From Circinella minor (Eukaryota > Mucoromycota > Mucoromycetes > Mucorales > Lichtheimiaceae): a stretch of DNA of 39,858 nt. Where the stretch lies: the NCBI GenBank assembly GCA_016758965.1, contig JAEPRB010000315.1, positions 1 to 39,858 of the forward strand, given 5' to 3'. A program made the translations under genes and the position numbers. The notes beneath the pieces are model-generated. The model searched no databases. It was not told the origin of the DNA and saw only the letters and a list, made by a program, of their open reading frames with translations. Shown here piece by piece: positions 1-11,385 of this stretch; positions within the stretch are counted from its first letter, which is position 1; the number at the start of each line of letters is the position of its first letter.

Positions 1-319
1 TAAAAAAAATATTCATCTCGAAATTTAAAAACACCATTCGCGATTATAAAAGAAGCATATACGAATTAAAAAATGTCATGAGCGAAATCAAAAACACCAT
101 GGTCAACTTCTTTTGAAAAATCCTGTACATCCTGCACGTAAATAATTAATTTATTAGCAAACACGTTATGATTACACTAAACACTTCAATATATTTCATA
201 TATATTATAAATGATGATTGAGAATTTGCTGGTTTATAGCATTTTTTAAGATTATCCAAAATATTAAGAAACTGTTTTTCAATAATGTTGTTATTGAATT
301 ACTTTATAAAAGTTATGAT
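1..319. other. 3' flank of first P450 gene, no gene seen
   Basis: This AT-rich stretch lies downstream of the first P450 stop codon. No supportable coding exon is visible. Part of it, from about 130 onward, recurs at about 4240-4428 downstream of the second P450, so it belongs to the tandem duplication unit. The small plus-strand ORF here runs into antisense of the last P450 exon and is not credible. Confidence 0.6.
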
Positions 320-2688
320 CTAATTTTTGTTTCTGGGAACAAATCGAATTTTGAACGGAGAAGGAGATACCACAGTAGGTCCAGATTTGGGAGAAACGGT
401 GTCCAAAGTCTCAGGGACATCATTGCCATTTTTATCAACAGCTGGCATAATATTACACCTAGAGAGCACTCTGACCCAAACATTAAACATCTGAGTTTCA
501 GCCTATGAGTAAAAAATAAACAGACAAATTAGAGATATAGATAATATCACAAATAATATTCACCATAACAATGGTATATAATACATACCAAATGAGATCC
601 AGGGCAAACACGTCTATATATTATTATTAATTGGATAATACTTTTATTAAATTTATACTAGATGTATATAGCAAATAAAAAATAGAAAAATCTAGAGCTT
701 TCTTTTTTGTTACCTTCCCCAACCAAAGTTGAACTGATCACGATTCTCAGCTTTTCGATTTGCAGAGGAGAACATTGTATCTTCTAGGCCAAGAAAACGA
801 TCAGGATCAAATTTTTCTGGATTTGGATATTTTTCTGGGTCCACATGGGCATCCATCATGTTTGAGAAGATCATGGTATCTTTGGGTATCAGTGTTCCGC
901 GCCATTCAACTAAACACGTGAACAAAATTATTTGCTTAGTAAATATTTATAATAAAAACAAATAAATATTTTCTCTTTCAGTGAAATAAAAAAAAACACT
1001 TACAAGCTTCACCAACTGCATGTGGGACTCCAAATTCTGTAGTAGGTCTTAGTCGGAAACACTCTCTTTGTACAGCTATCATGTACGGGACACTGTCTCG
1101 TTCCCAAAAATAAGGGACTCGCCCATGTTTGTCCACAAAAGCATCAATCTCTTCCTGGATTTTCTTTTGCACTTCTGGTTTGGTGGAAATTTGGAGGAAG
1201 GCCCAAGTAATTGTTACACCTGTTGTGTCAGTTCCCGCTACCAGCATATCATCTATATATAGTATTAGGTAAATAACATTTTTCTTGTTTCGATCATTGT
1301 TTACAACAACAATAACAAGAGTGGTATTATAAAAATAAAAACAAGTATTGAAACTTACGTATAGTATGAAACATATTGTCATAATTTCCTCTTTTGCCTT
1401 GATTGAGTTCGTCGTTCAACAACTTTGCCATATTGTCACCATCTGCATCTAGACCCTTTTCGACCAGGCTGTCGTAAAATGATTTGCATGTGTTCGTAAA
1501 AAAATCTGACATTTTTTTGTCGTTACCAAGAATTGGACTTAACACTCGAAGTATTGGAATTACTGCAGCAGCAGCATTTACGATCCCCGTAAATGACATG
1601 AAGGTAGTGATGATGTGAATAGCTTGTTTATAGAGAGGATCATCAATGGATGTTGTACGTGTGCTGAACAACGTAAGTAGAATAAAGTTAAGGGAAATAC
1701 GCATGAGTGGTTCCAATGGATCAATATTCTCACCAGTAGAGACCAAATCGACAAATTCATCTGCTTCGTTGCAAAGTACTGAACTTTCTTCTTTCAATCT
1801 TTTTGGGCCTAACGCATTGAGAACTATATTTAATAGTTTTTAAAAGAAAGGTTAGTATACAATGATAATGGAATTAAATAAAACTCGTCGCAATTGCGGC
1901 CAATTATAAAATCAAAAAAGTGCGAACCTGTTTTCCTCAATGTATTATAAACCTTATCATTTGGGTTACCTGCAACAACTCCACTGAGAATAGATTATTT
2001 GAATTAGTTTGACATATTGAAAAAAAAATGATGGGGGACGTGATTCTCCAACAAAAAAAAAAAAAAAGAAAAAAGGCGCTGTAGAACTTAATACTTACTG
2101 GTTATTGCCTCGGTTAAAATCTTGGAGAGCAAAACTATCTGGGCGATCTGATGTATACTTCCCATTAGTGGAAAGTAAATCATGAGTCAAAGCAGGATTG
2201 CTTATCACAATAACATCCTTGGAACCTAATTTAATACGGAAAACAGGTCCTAAGCAAGGAGAAAAAAAATTAAAAAGTCATTAGCATTAATCCTGATGGT
2301 ATTTCGATTTATATGTCGTTTACCTAATTCTTTGTGCCACTTGCGAAACGTTTTTGGAAGGTTAGAACCAAGAGATAGCACGTGTCCTATTTTAAAATAT
2401 TGATTTGTACCACTATAATGAATTAAAGATCGTCAGATGAAAAATGATTTGGGGACACATACCAATAATTGGACGAGCACCCTTAGGAGTTGGTATTCCA
2501 TTAAACGCAGGATTTTCTCTCGAAGATCTTATTCTCTGCCATGCAAATAGAGCAGTTGCTATAGCAGCAACACCAACTGCAGTTGCACTACCGTCATGTG
2601 AGAGACCAGTAGTATTACTTATAAGAGCGATAAAGCGTTCGACAAATTTGTTGCTATACAGACCCGATACAGTTAATTGTTGTGACAT
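320..2688 (-). CDS. Cytochrome P450 monooxygenase, tandem copy 1
   Basis: A heme-thiolate monooxygenase of the membrane-anchored fungal type; the substrate cannot be read from sequence. Nine GT-AG exons: 2463-2688, 2324-2386, 2099-2249, 1928-1983, 1359-1823, 1004-1252, 714-909, 589-613 and 320-502 (1,614 nt, 537 aa). Residues about 34-50 form an N-terminal membrane anchor, followed by a basic stretch and a Pro/Gly hinge (GIPTPKGARP). The I-helix motif AGTDTT is at 326-331 and the K-helix ExxR (ECFR) at 384-387. The meander segment FDPDRF follows, then the heme loop FGWGRRVCPG with the cysteine ligand at about 472. The heme loop is split between exon 7 and the 25-nt exon 8. Length is normal for the family and no frameshift is seen. 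It resembles the zygomycete CYP509 group from memory; that family assignment is tentative. The next gene upstream is a close paralogue in the same orientation. Confidence 0.93.
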
Positions 2689-4428
2689 GATTGTTGGATT
2701 TCTTTGATATTTTTTTTTAAAAAAAATGATATATATATATAATATTGAATGCCGGAAACATAGTTTCCGTACAAATAAAATTGCGTTTTAGATTTAAAAT
2801 GGCGCTCATAAAACGAGTGTTTGGGCGAATGAGATCATTCAATCACAATCAATGTAACATTTACTTTCGTACGACACGACAAATTGCACAAAACACGTTT
2901 ATTGGTGGACAACTTTCAACCAGAGAATCCTGAATTTTATTTCCTGCTTAGAATACCACTACTGTCGTGCAACTGTTAGGCCAAGGGGATATCCGTGCTG
3001 TATCATAAAAATATTACTCACATACAGTGCAAATGTAAACAGATCTATATATATATTCTGAAACTGGAGACTGAATAAAATTAAACAAGGCTGTCTGACG
3101 CCTTGTCAACTTATAAACATAAAGAATAAAGAGAGTGTCATGGCTAACCCAAGATACCTCAGTCCAGTATATACAGTAATCCTCTAAATACTAAAGACTA
3201 ATTCCAAGCATTCAATATTACTATCTAAGATCGTCCATGTAAATTAATTAACCAAACCCATATGTATAACTCATAGAGTATAAAAAGTATAAACACGCCA
3301 TTCTTTAGATCATTGTAAAAAAAAAAATAGAAGATAGATGACCACTTCAAAGAAATTTTACTTTTTTTTTTTTTTTTTTTTTTTTTCTGGCGTTTGTTAA
3401 GATAACCAAATAGCACAATCCGTACTTTTAAATCACACAGCAGGTAAATTATTAGGTTTGAAGTATACAAAACTCTACTTTAGCACTGGTAGAAGACAGG
3501 CTTGCTTACTAATAACTACAGTAGGTGCGCAGATGATCCAACAGTTACTATAGGTAAACAAAAAAACACGGAAATGAAAAAATCGGTTGAACGTTTACGA
3601 TATATTGCTGATGGTCCATATGCCGAATTGGATACTCAATCCAAATCGTAGGTGAGCAAGGAGCTTTTCATCTGATTGATAAAAGTTTAAAAATCAATTA
3701 AAAGAAATAAAAATAAAAAAAATACAAGAATGTGGGCTTATGGTGTCAAAATATAGAGCATGGAGGTATCGAAGCAGTTGAAAAGGGAGGATAGATGCAA
3801 TAACTTACAACCAGGAAAAATAAAATAAAGGACATTACAGTGTTATTAAATTTTGAATGATGAAGAAGCAAATATACGTAACAAATGATTTACGCCCTGT
3901 TAGAAATACATTGAGACTAAACAAACAACTTCCGATTTGTCTACAAAATTAGCAAGACATTTCTTAAAATTCATATTTTAGGCGATGCTTAGTTCCCAAC
4001 GTTTGGTGAGAGACAGCAAGAGTGGAATATAAAACCGATAACCATTCCCGGTTAAAACAAATATAAGTTAGAAGTGGAAATTGAAGTGCTTTAAATTAGT
4101 GGTAGATTATACGTACTATGCATGCCGCTTTAGGTGATAGGAACAAATACGCTAAATTACATCACTTCTTTTTGAATCGTTAGTAATATTGATATGTATA
4201 TCATATTTTGTATTATTACAACCACATGAAAACATTTAACATACATACTGTACGTAAATGTATAATTTCTTAGCAAATATGTTATAATTACACTAAGCTA
4301 TCAATATATTTCATATATATAAATGATGATTGAGAATTTGATTAACAACATTTTTTAAGATTATCCAAAATATTAAGAAACTGTTTTTCAATAATGTTGT
4401 TATTGAATTACTTTATAAAAGTTATGAT
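2689..4428. other. Spacer between the two P450 genes
   Basis: No complete gene is seen. Proximal to the P450 start is an upstream region conserved with copy 2. About 3060-3430 is a block also found at 7310-7690 and 9040-9400. A 25-nt T run lies at 3362-3386. The distal half (3500-4000) carries a decayed plus-strand coding-like stretch, annotated separately. Confidence 0.65.
3500..3960 (+). pseudogene. Decayed coding-like relic, unit 1
   Basis: A plus-strand stretch that aligns to 7745-8260. Around 3574-3650 one frame reads KKSVERLRYIADGPYAEL and then hits a stop; the matching unit 2 frame reads KAVEHTRYISDAPYTEF. The parallel amino-acid pattern suggests a former coding exon, but stops and small indels break it in both units. 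I do not recognise the family; a transposon-derived protein is possible. It lies antisense to the P450, beyond its 5' flank. Confidence 0.35.
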
Positions 4429-6807
4429 CTAATTTTTGTTTCTGGGAACAAATCGAATTTTGAACGGAGAAGGAGATACCACAGTAGGTCCAGATTTGGG
4501 AGAAACGGTGTCCAAAGTCTTAGGCACATCATTGCCATTTTTATCAACAGCTGGCATAATATTACATCTAGCTAGCACTCTGACCCAAACACTAAACATC
4601 TGAGTTTCGGCCTATGAATCAAAATAAACAGACAAGTTAGAGATATAGATACGTAACATAACATAACAAAGAATATTCACTATAACAGTAGTATAATATT
4701 ATTATTTAATGCATACCAAATGAGATCCAGGGCAAACACGTCTATATAGTATAATTGATTGAATGATATCTTTAGTAAATTTATAGTAGATGTGTATAGC
4801 AAATAGAAATAGAAAAATCTGAAGCTTTCTTTTTTGTTACCTTCCCCATCCAAAGTTGAAATGATCACGATTCTCAGGTCTTCGATTTGCAGAGGAGAAC
4901 ATTGTATCTTCTTGGCCAAGAAAACGGTCAGGATCAAATTTTTCTGGATTTGGATATTTTTTCGAGTCCATGTGTGCATCCATCATGTTTGAGAAGATCC
5001 AGGTCTGTTTAGGTATCAGTGTTCCGCGCCATTCAACTAAACATGTAAACAAAATTGTTTGCTTACTAAATATTTATAATAAAAACAAATAAATATTTTC
5101 TTTTTCAGTAGAAGTAAAAAAAAACTCACAATCTTCAGCAACAGCATGTGGGACACCAAATTCCGTAGTAGGTCTTAATCGGAAACATTCTCTTTGTACA
5201 GCTATCATGTATGGGACACTGTCTCGTTCCCAAAAATAGGGCACTCGTCCATGCTTGTCCACAAAAGCATCAATCTCTTCTTGGATTTTCTTTTGCACTT
5301 CTGGTTTGGTAGAAAGTTGGAGGAAGGCCCACGTAATAGTCACAGCTGTTGTGTCCGTTCCCGCTACCAGCATATCATCTATTTATAGTACGTACATAAA
5401 AATTATAAAGTAAATAACAAGGAATATTTTTTCTTATTTCGATTATTACTATTAATAATGATAATACTAATTTCAGTAAATAAAACTTACTTATAGTAAG
5501 GAACATATTATCATAGTTTCCTCTTTTGCCTTGATTGAGTTCCTCGTTCAACAACTTTACCATATTGTCACCATCTACATCAAGGCCCTTTTCAATAAGG
5601 CTGTCGTAAAACGGCTTGCACGTGCCCATAGAAAAAGCTGCAATCTTTTTGTCATTAGAAAAAAAGGGATTAAGCACTCGTAGTAATGGAATTAATGTGA
5701 TAGCTGTGTTTACGATCCCGGTAAACGACATGAAAGTAGTGATGATATGGATAGCTTGTTTATATAGAGGATCATCGATTGATGTTGTCCGTGTGCTGAA
5801 CAACGTAAGGAGAATAAAGTTAAGGGAAACACGCATGAGTGGTGCTAAAGGATCAATATTTTCCCCAGTAGAGACCAAATCGACAAATTCATCTGCCTCG
5901 TTGCAAAGTATTGAATTTTCTTCTTTCAATCTTTTTGGTCCTAACGCATTGAGAACTATATTTAATAGTTTTGAAAGAGAGCTTAGTATATAATAACAAT
6001 GTCATTAAACAAAATTCGTCGCAATTGCGGTCAATTATGAAACCAAAAAAGTGCGAACCTGTTTTCCTCAATGTATTATATATCTTATCATTTGAGCTAC
6101 CTGCCACAACTCCACTGAAAGTAGCGTATTTAAATTAGTTTGATATAGCTACGTATTGGAAAAACAATCATTGTACGTACGTATAATTTATACTTACTCG
6201 TTATTGCCACTGTGCTTAAAACCTATGAGAGCAAAACTATCTGGACGATTTGACGTATACTTCCCGTTAGTGGAAAGTAAATCTTGAGTTAAAGCAGGAT
6301 TGCTTATCACAATGGCATCCTTGGAACCCAATTTGATACGGAAAACAGGTCCTAAACAAGGAGAATAAAAAAGTTAAAAAGTCATTAGCATTAGCATTAA
6401 TACTAATGTCATTTCAATTTATGTCATTTACCTAATTCTTTATGCCACTTGTGAAACGTTTTTGGAAGGTTGGAACCAAGAGATAGTATATGTCCTATTT
6501 ATTATATATTTATTTATATCATTATAAAGAATTAGCATAGAGTTTATAATCGTTATATAAAAAACGATTTGGGATACATACCAATAATTAAACGAGCACC
6601 CTTAGGAGTTGGTATTCCGTTAAACGCAAGATTTTCTCTAGAAGATTTTATTCTGTGCCATGCAAATAGAGCAGTTGCTACAGCAGTAATACCAACTGCA
6701 GTTGCACTAGCATCGCGTGAGAGGCTAGTAGTATTACTTATAAGAGTGATAAAGTGTTCGACAAGTCTATTGTTATATAGACCGGATACAGTTAATTGTT
6801 GTGACAT
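4429..6807 (-). CDS. Cytochrome P450 monooxygenase, tandem copy 2
   Basis: A close paralogue of copy 1, with the same nine-exon structure and phases: 6582-6807, 6432-6494, 6198-6351, 6059-6114, 5491-5955, 5130-5378, 4841-5036, 4717-4741 and 4429-4611 (1,617 nt, 538 aa). All exon lengths equal those of copy 1 except exon 3, which is 3 nt longer, adding one residue near the exon 3/4 junction. It keeps the N-terminal anchor, I-helix AGTDTT, ExxR (ECFR), FDPDRF and the heme loop FGWGRRVCPG. No stop or frameshift is visible, so it looks functional. Changes are scattered (for example NMMDAHMDSKKYP against NMMDAHVDPEKYP in copy 1). The two may differ in substrate or expression; the sequence does not say which. 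Confidence 0.93.
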
Positions 6808-8560
6808 GATTGTTGAATTTCCTTGATTTTTTTTTCGAACAATGGTATTTATATATATTATTGAATCTCGGAACCATAGTTTCCGTACGAATAGAATTGT
6901 GTTTTAGATTTATTTTATTTTTAAAATGGTGCTCATAAAATGAGTACTTGGCGAATGAGCTCATTTCATCACAATCAAGGAAAAATCTACTACCGTGTGG
7001 CATAACAAATTGCACAATGTACTTCTATTACTGGACAATATGAACCGGGAAGTATTAAATTTTATTTCCTGCCTGTCAATTACAGGCTAATACTGGGGTT
7101 AATTACTGCCGAAGGGATGGAATTTTTCCAGAGCCGAGAAAATATTTTTTCATAATGAGGGAGTGAATTGGTAATCAACGCAAGATCCTGTACTACTTTC
7201 ATGAAGCCGTTAGGTCAAGGGGCTATATGTGCCAATAATATTACCACTCTCAAATTAAACAAAAGGCAATACCTATATACAAACGTCAACAGACCTCAAT
7301 TCTCAAAATAGAAACTGAGTAAAATTAAACAAGCTGTCTTGCGCCTGATCAGCTTAATGACATAAATAATAAAAAGAGTGACATGGCTAACTCAAGATAC
7401 CTCAGCCCAGTATCTACAGTATCATAAACGTTTCAATATTAATGGATAATTCTAAGTATGCAATTCTTATATCCATCATTTATATAAAATAAATAATAAT
7501 GTCCTGCATGCCTTATAGGATACGAAAAGTGTAAATACATTATTTATTACGTATTTTAGATCATCGTAAAAAAATCATTTTAATTTCAGAGTCATTATTA
7601 ATGATATAAAACCAACTTTAAAGAAGTTTTACCTTATCTTTTTTTTTGTTTCCGACTTTTGTCAAGATAACCAAATATCGCAATTCATACTTTTAAATGG
7701 CACCAATGGTGAATTACTACGTATACAGGTTTGATTTATACAAAACTACGCTTCAGTACTGGAGGAAGACAGGGTTGCTTACTAATCACCACGGTAGTTG
7801 CTCAGATGATCCAACAGCTACTACGTATAGACGAGGAAGAAAACATGGAAATGAAAAAGCTGTTGAGCATACACGATATATTTCTGATGCTCCATATACC
7901 GAATTTTATGTTTATTTCAAATCGGTAGCTGAGCAAGAGAAACTACTTGGCTGATTGGTAAAGAAAGTATTCAAAACCAACTATGATAAAGGGAATGAAA
8001 ATAAAAAAAAATACAAGAATGTAGGTTTATGGCGCCAAAATATAGATCAAGAAGATACCGGATAAGTTGAAAAGAGAGGATCGATGCAACAACTTACAAC
8101 CAAAAAAACATAAAGCACATTAGGTCAGTGCTACTGAATTTTGAATGAAGAAGAGCATATAACAAATGTCGTATGTACTGCTCAAAGTACATTGAGGCTG
8201 GTACTGTTTTCTAAACAAAAAACTTTCTATAACTTGTTTGCAACACAAAATTAGTAAGACGTTTCTTAAAAATTATATTTTAGATGACTCTTAATTTTAA
8301 ACGGTTGGGGCCACTGTGAAAGTAAAACAAAAAGAGATGTAGAAATGAAACAATGGTTAATAGCAATTCTTGGTAAAAACAAATGATACGTATCAACAGG
8401 TTGAAATTAATGGTGTTTGAGATTAGTAATGGAATACTGTACATATACTGCTCCAGATAATAAGAACATATATGTAAACGAATTGCACTACTTCTTTTCG
8501 AATCGTTGGTAAGTTTGATATGTAAGTTATCGTCAGATTTTGTTTAATTGCAACGTTATA
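6808..8560. other. 5' flank and spacer upstream of P450 copy 2
   Basis: The first 250 bases mirror the promoter of copy 1, followed by a unit-2-specific insertion (about 7075-7180) and the conserved upstream block at 7310-7690. The distal part holds the coding-like relic. No intact gene is seen. Confidence 0.6.
7735..8260 (+). pseudogene. Decayed coding-like relic, unit 2
   Basis: The counterpart of the relic at 3500-3960. An open stretch to 7951 is better preserved here (frame with AVEHTRYISDAPYTEF, then KSVAEQEKLLG before a stop), but there is no good start or splice site. A second overlapping frame is also open, so frame choice rests only on the parallel with unit 1. The product is unknown. 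Confidence 0.35.
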
Positions 8561-8681
8561 AAAAAATAAACGTTGTTTCAATAAACATCTTTTTTTGAGA
8601 TGTATGTTAGTTTTTATATTAGTCATTACACGCAGAAGCGACTTATATTATCATTATTGAATTAGTACAAATTACATTTCT

Positions 8682-8957
8682 TTGAACTTTCGACAACATC
8701 AAATTACTGTGTTCATTGATAATATCAATTTATATAGTACAATCTACAAAACCTTTCAATCAACTCAAAAAACAATGGATGTAAACTACTGGAAATCAAA
8801 CTATCGAGAGACATCGGATACATCACAATATGTGAAAGCAATCGATAAGATCAAATTGAATCAGATGGGTAGTTGTATTTTGTTCCTTTATGATGATAGA
8901 TGTCACTACGTAATTCATTCTTTTCCGCTAACCATAAGACAACCAATGACTTTCTAG
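8682..8957 (+). CDS. Hypothetical ORF, 91 codons
   Basis: An open frame with an internal ATG at 8775 in slightly better context. It contains short hydrophobic and charged runs (for example MGSCILFLYDDRCHYVIHS) and no recognisable domain. It occupies the place where a third P450 would be expected to the left of the orphan promoter block, but it shows no P450 similarity. It may be chance or a fragment of inserted DNA. Confidence 0.2.
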   Translation: MNFRQHQITVFIDNINLYSTIYKTFQSTQKTMDVNYWKSNYRETSDTSQYVKAIDKIKLNQMGSCILFLYDDRCHYVIHSFPLTIRQPMTF

Positions 8958-8984
8958 TACGTAATTGTTGTGTTATAAAAATAT

Positions 8985-9430
8985 TATCTCTTTTATCCAA
9001 ATGAAATCAAATTATATTCAAAATACAAATGTGTGAACAGGTTCCAATTCGAAAAAGGAAATTGGGTAATGATGTCCTGCGCCCCGTCAGCTTGAAACAA
9101 AAGAATAAAAGAGAGTGTCACGACTAAGCCCAATATACTTCAGAACAGAAGCAATAGTAATCTTCTCGATATTAATGACTAATCCCAAGTACCCGACTCT
9201 AATATCACTCATCTATGTACATCATTCAATTGATCGAACCTCACAGCTCATAGAATAGAAAAGTATAGATACGCCCTTATAATATTATTGTAAAAAGGAT
9301 AACTTTATTCTAGTTTCTAAATTATTATTAAAGACATATAGCAAAGTCTCAAAGGATTTTACTTGGCCTGTTTTTATTTTCTACTCTTGTTAAAATAACC
9401 AAATATAACAGTAATCATTATCAGCCATTT
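8985..9430. repeat. Orphan third copy of the P450 upstream block
   Basis: This segment aligns with the P450 upstream regions at about 3010-3430 and 7240-7690. Shared landmarks in order are an AAAATATTA stretch, the GCGCC/GACGCC...TCAGCTT segment, AAAGAGAGTGTCA near 9109-9120, and a final TTGTTAAAATAACCAAATA near 9388-9406. No P450 exon follows on its left side. It marks a third tandem unit whose gene has been lost. Confidence 0.7.
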
Positions 9431-10052
9431 ACTATGTATGCTTCAAATTAACCTAGTAAAAAACGGTACTCCAAAAATGAAAACAAAAATCCCACGACAG
9501 GTAAAAATTAAAAACAACAGAGTTAACGATAACGTAATAAAAACAGGTAATAATTACATTGTACTTTTTTTTTCAGAAACAATACGCAGGCACAACAGAG
9601 ATATGTTTTACGTGATAGCGATGACATCCTTTTACGACTCATAAAAAATGTCAATACGTAACCAAAAAGTTTATTTATTTTAACCCTATCCCCATACACT
9701 ATTTTTTTTTGTCCTCCCTTGTCCTCTCTTCTCTTTGTGTTATCTACATTGATTTGATGTTTTAGTTTCTTTGTATTGTGTATTAGCTACGTACGTACCT
9801 AATAAAAGACGACTCTTTGTTGAAAATGATGCAATAGATACGTATCATTTCGTGTACATATTAAATTACTCCATTATGTTTGTAAAGTTTAAAAAATGAA
9901 AGATCGTTCTGTTTGAGAACGTTGGATAACCTGATTTGTTTTATTTAATTGATAGTGATAAACGTACATTTAATTATGAGTTTATAGTCAAGATTGTTTA
10001 TGATACACTAGAAGTCTTTGGAAGTAATTCAAGGTAGGATTCGCATGGAGTA
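9431..10052. other. Gene-free stretch left of TIR element
   Basis: A 68-codon frame at 9438-9644 is lysine/asparagine-rich low complexity and lacks features of a real protein. The rest is AT-rich with several TACGTA sites (near 9655, 9785-9796 and 9838). No gene is seen. Confidence 0.5.
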
Positions 10053-10848
10053 CTATCACCGCTCGCTATAACTACACCCCCTATGAGACCAAAAGGGCAT
10101 CGTTATATCGAATAGTCGTTATAACGAATTCTTTATCTAAGTTATAATAATCGGGTAAAATCCTATCCATATATACCTGGCCTCACATATATCTAATATG
10201 TCTTGCAAAAGAAGAAAACTCTAGCACATTACTGTATATTATTTATGCTGTAAATAACCTATAAAAATAAAGCAGTTTTTTTTTCTTTGTACAGTTTTCT
10301 TTATTAAATATTCCTTGTCTCATTAATTTTAATTGATTCCAACATATAATCAATGCTTATCCCCTATACGTAGCGTAAGAATAAAAAATTGAGTATCATA
10401 TTATGGTAAGCATCAGAAACTGTCTATTATTTATTACGCCATGCAAAATGACAAGAACAAGTTGGACTTGCATAGTTGGTAAAAAACAAATCTGATTTTA
10501 ATAAGAAAGCAGAAGCAGGATATCACTGGCTTTCTGTTTTTTTTTTTTTTTTATAAAAGGCAATGCCTGAAGATAAATTTGATTAAACTCTTGACAAAAA
10601 TGTTTAAAAACTAAAGTACGTAAGAACATAAAGAAATCCCTAACAAACTAGTACGTATTATTTTCTTTTTTAAGAGATAAAGATATTATTTACGTATCTG
10701 GTCGATATAACTATATTTTTGCCAAAACCCTATCGGATATCGTTATAAAAAATTAAATATATTTTTCTACTTAATCTGTCTTGAATCCCAAAACCCTATC
10801 GTTATATCGAAATATCGTTATGTCGAATATCGTTATAGCGAGCGACAG
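10053..10848. mobile_element. Non-autonomous TIR element with TA duplication, 796 bp
   Basis: The left end begins CTATCACCGCTCGCTATAAC just after a TA at 10051-10052. The right end, read on the other strand, begins CTGTCGCTCGCTATAACGAT just inside a TA at 10849-10850. Inside both ends are repeated short blocks of the type ATCGTTATATCGAA. The interior has no long ORF. TIRs plus a TA target duplication point to the Tc1/mariner-pogo type of DNA transposon; with no transposase this is a deletion derivative or MITE. A second copy starts at 39734. Confidence 0.85.
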
Positions 10849-11385
10849 TATTGGCAACCCAGAAACTATCATTCGTTGAACCAAGCAACTTTCAGTAAAT
10901 ACGTAGCTGTATACGTAAAAAGCTTGCACTTAACCAGAACTGTGGTTACACAATGTAATATACTTGTTTTTCTATTTCAAACGAAATCAATAAATTGAAA
11001 TGTTTTGAAATTTTTTATTCAGTAGTTTGCAAAGTTTAGAGACTCTTTCAATATTTTTATTTAAAAGTATTATCATAATAATACAAAGCATTCCGTTGAA
11101 AGAATTATTTTAGTTTAAGAAGAATTGGTCATATTATTATTAAAGTGATGGCAACAACACCATAGCCCTCATATATTCAGGTATGGAAAGCAACATTAAT
11201 GCATAAATTATTTGAATTTGGACAGGTGCACTAAAAATGGAAATGAAGCGTGACTGGTTCTTCTCCATGCTCTTTTTTTTCGGCTGGCATTTTTTTGCCT
11301 TGTCAACTTTTTTTTTGTGCTGACAATCAACTTGTCCCTTATAGATTAAAACTTCTCTCTAAACATATAATATATATACACAATA
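10849..11385. other. Intergenic DNA upstream of bL31m gene
   Basis: AT-rich sequence between the TIR element and the bL31m start. It includes two TACGTA sites at 10900-10920 and pyrimidine-rich tracts at 11270-11330 that probably belong to the bL31m promoter. No gene is seen. Confidence 0.5.

Larger units (their letters stand above)
130..4240. repeat. Tandem duplication unit 1 (P450 gene plus flanks)
   Basis: The P450 gene, its 5' flank and a spacer recur in the same order at about 4240-8560. Similarity is visible in the 3' flank (130-319 against 4240-4428), all nine exons, the 5' flank (2700-3470 against 6830-7690) and the far spacer (3476-4220 against 7735-8560). Boundaries are approximate because similarity fades in AT-rich sequence. 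Confidence 0.8.
4240..8560. repeat. Tandem duplication unit 2 (P450 gene plus flanks)
   Basis: The second copy of the P450-bearing unit, adjoining unit 1. Relative to unit 1 it carries about 100 extra bases around 7075-7180 in the distal promoter; unit 1 lacks this segment. The unit is longer but keeps the same order: P450 3' flank, P450, upstream block, coding-like relic. Confidence 0.8.

Noticed and set aside
218..508. 96-codon plus-strand frame
   Set aside because: It lies mostly antisense to the last P450 exon (320-502), and the same arrangement is not preserved as a frame in copy 2.
3225..3470. 81-codon minus-strand frame
   Set aside because: It owes its length to the T25 run (a lysine stretch) and shows no conservation in unit 2.
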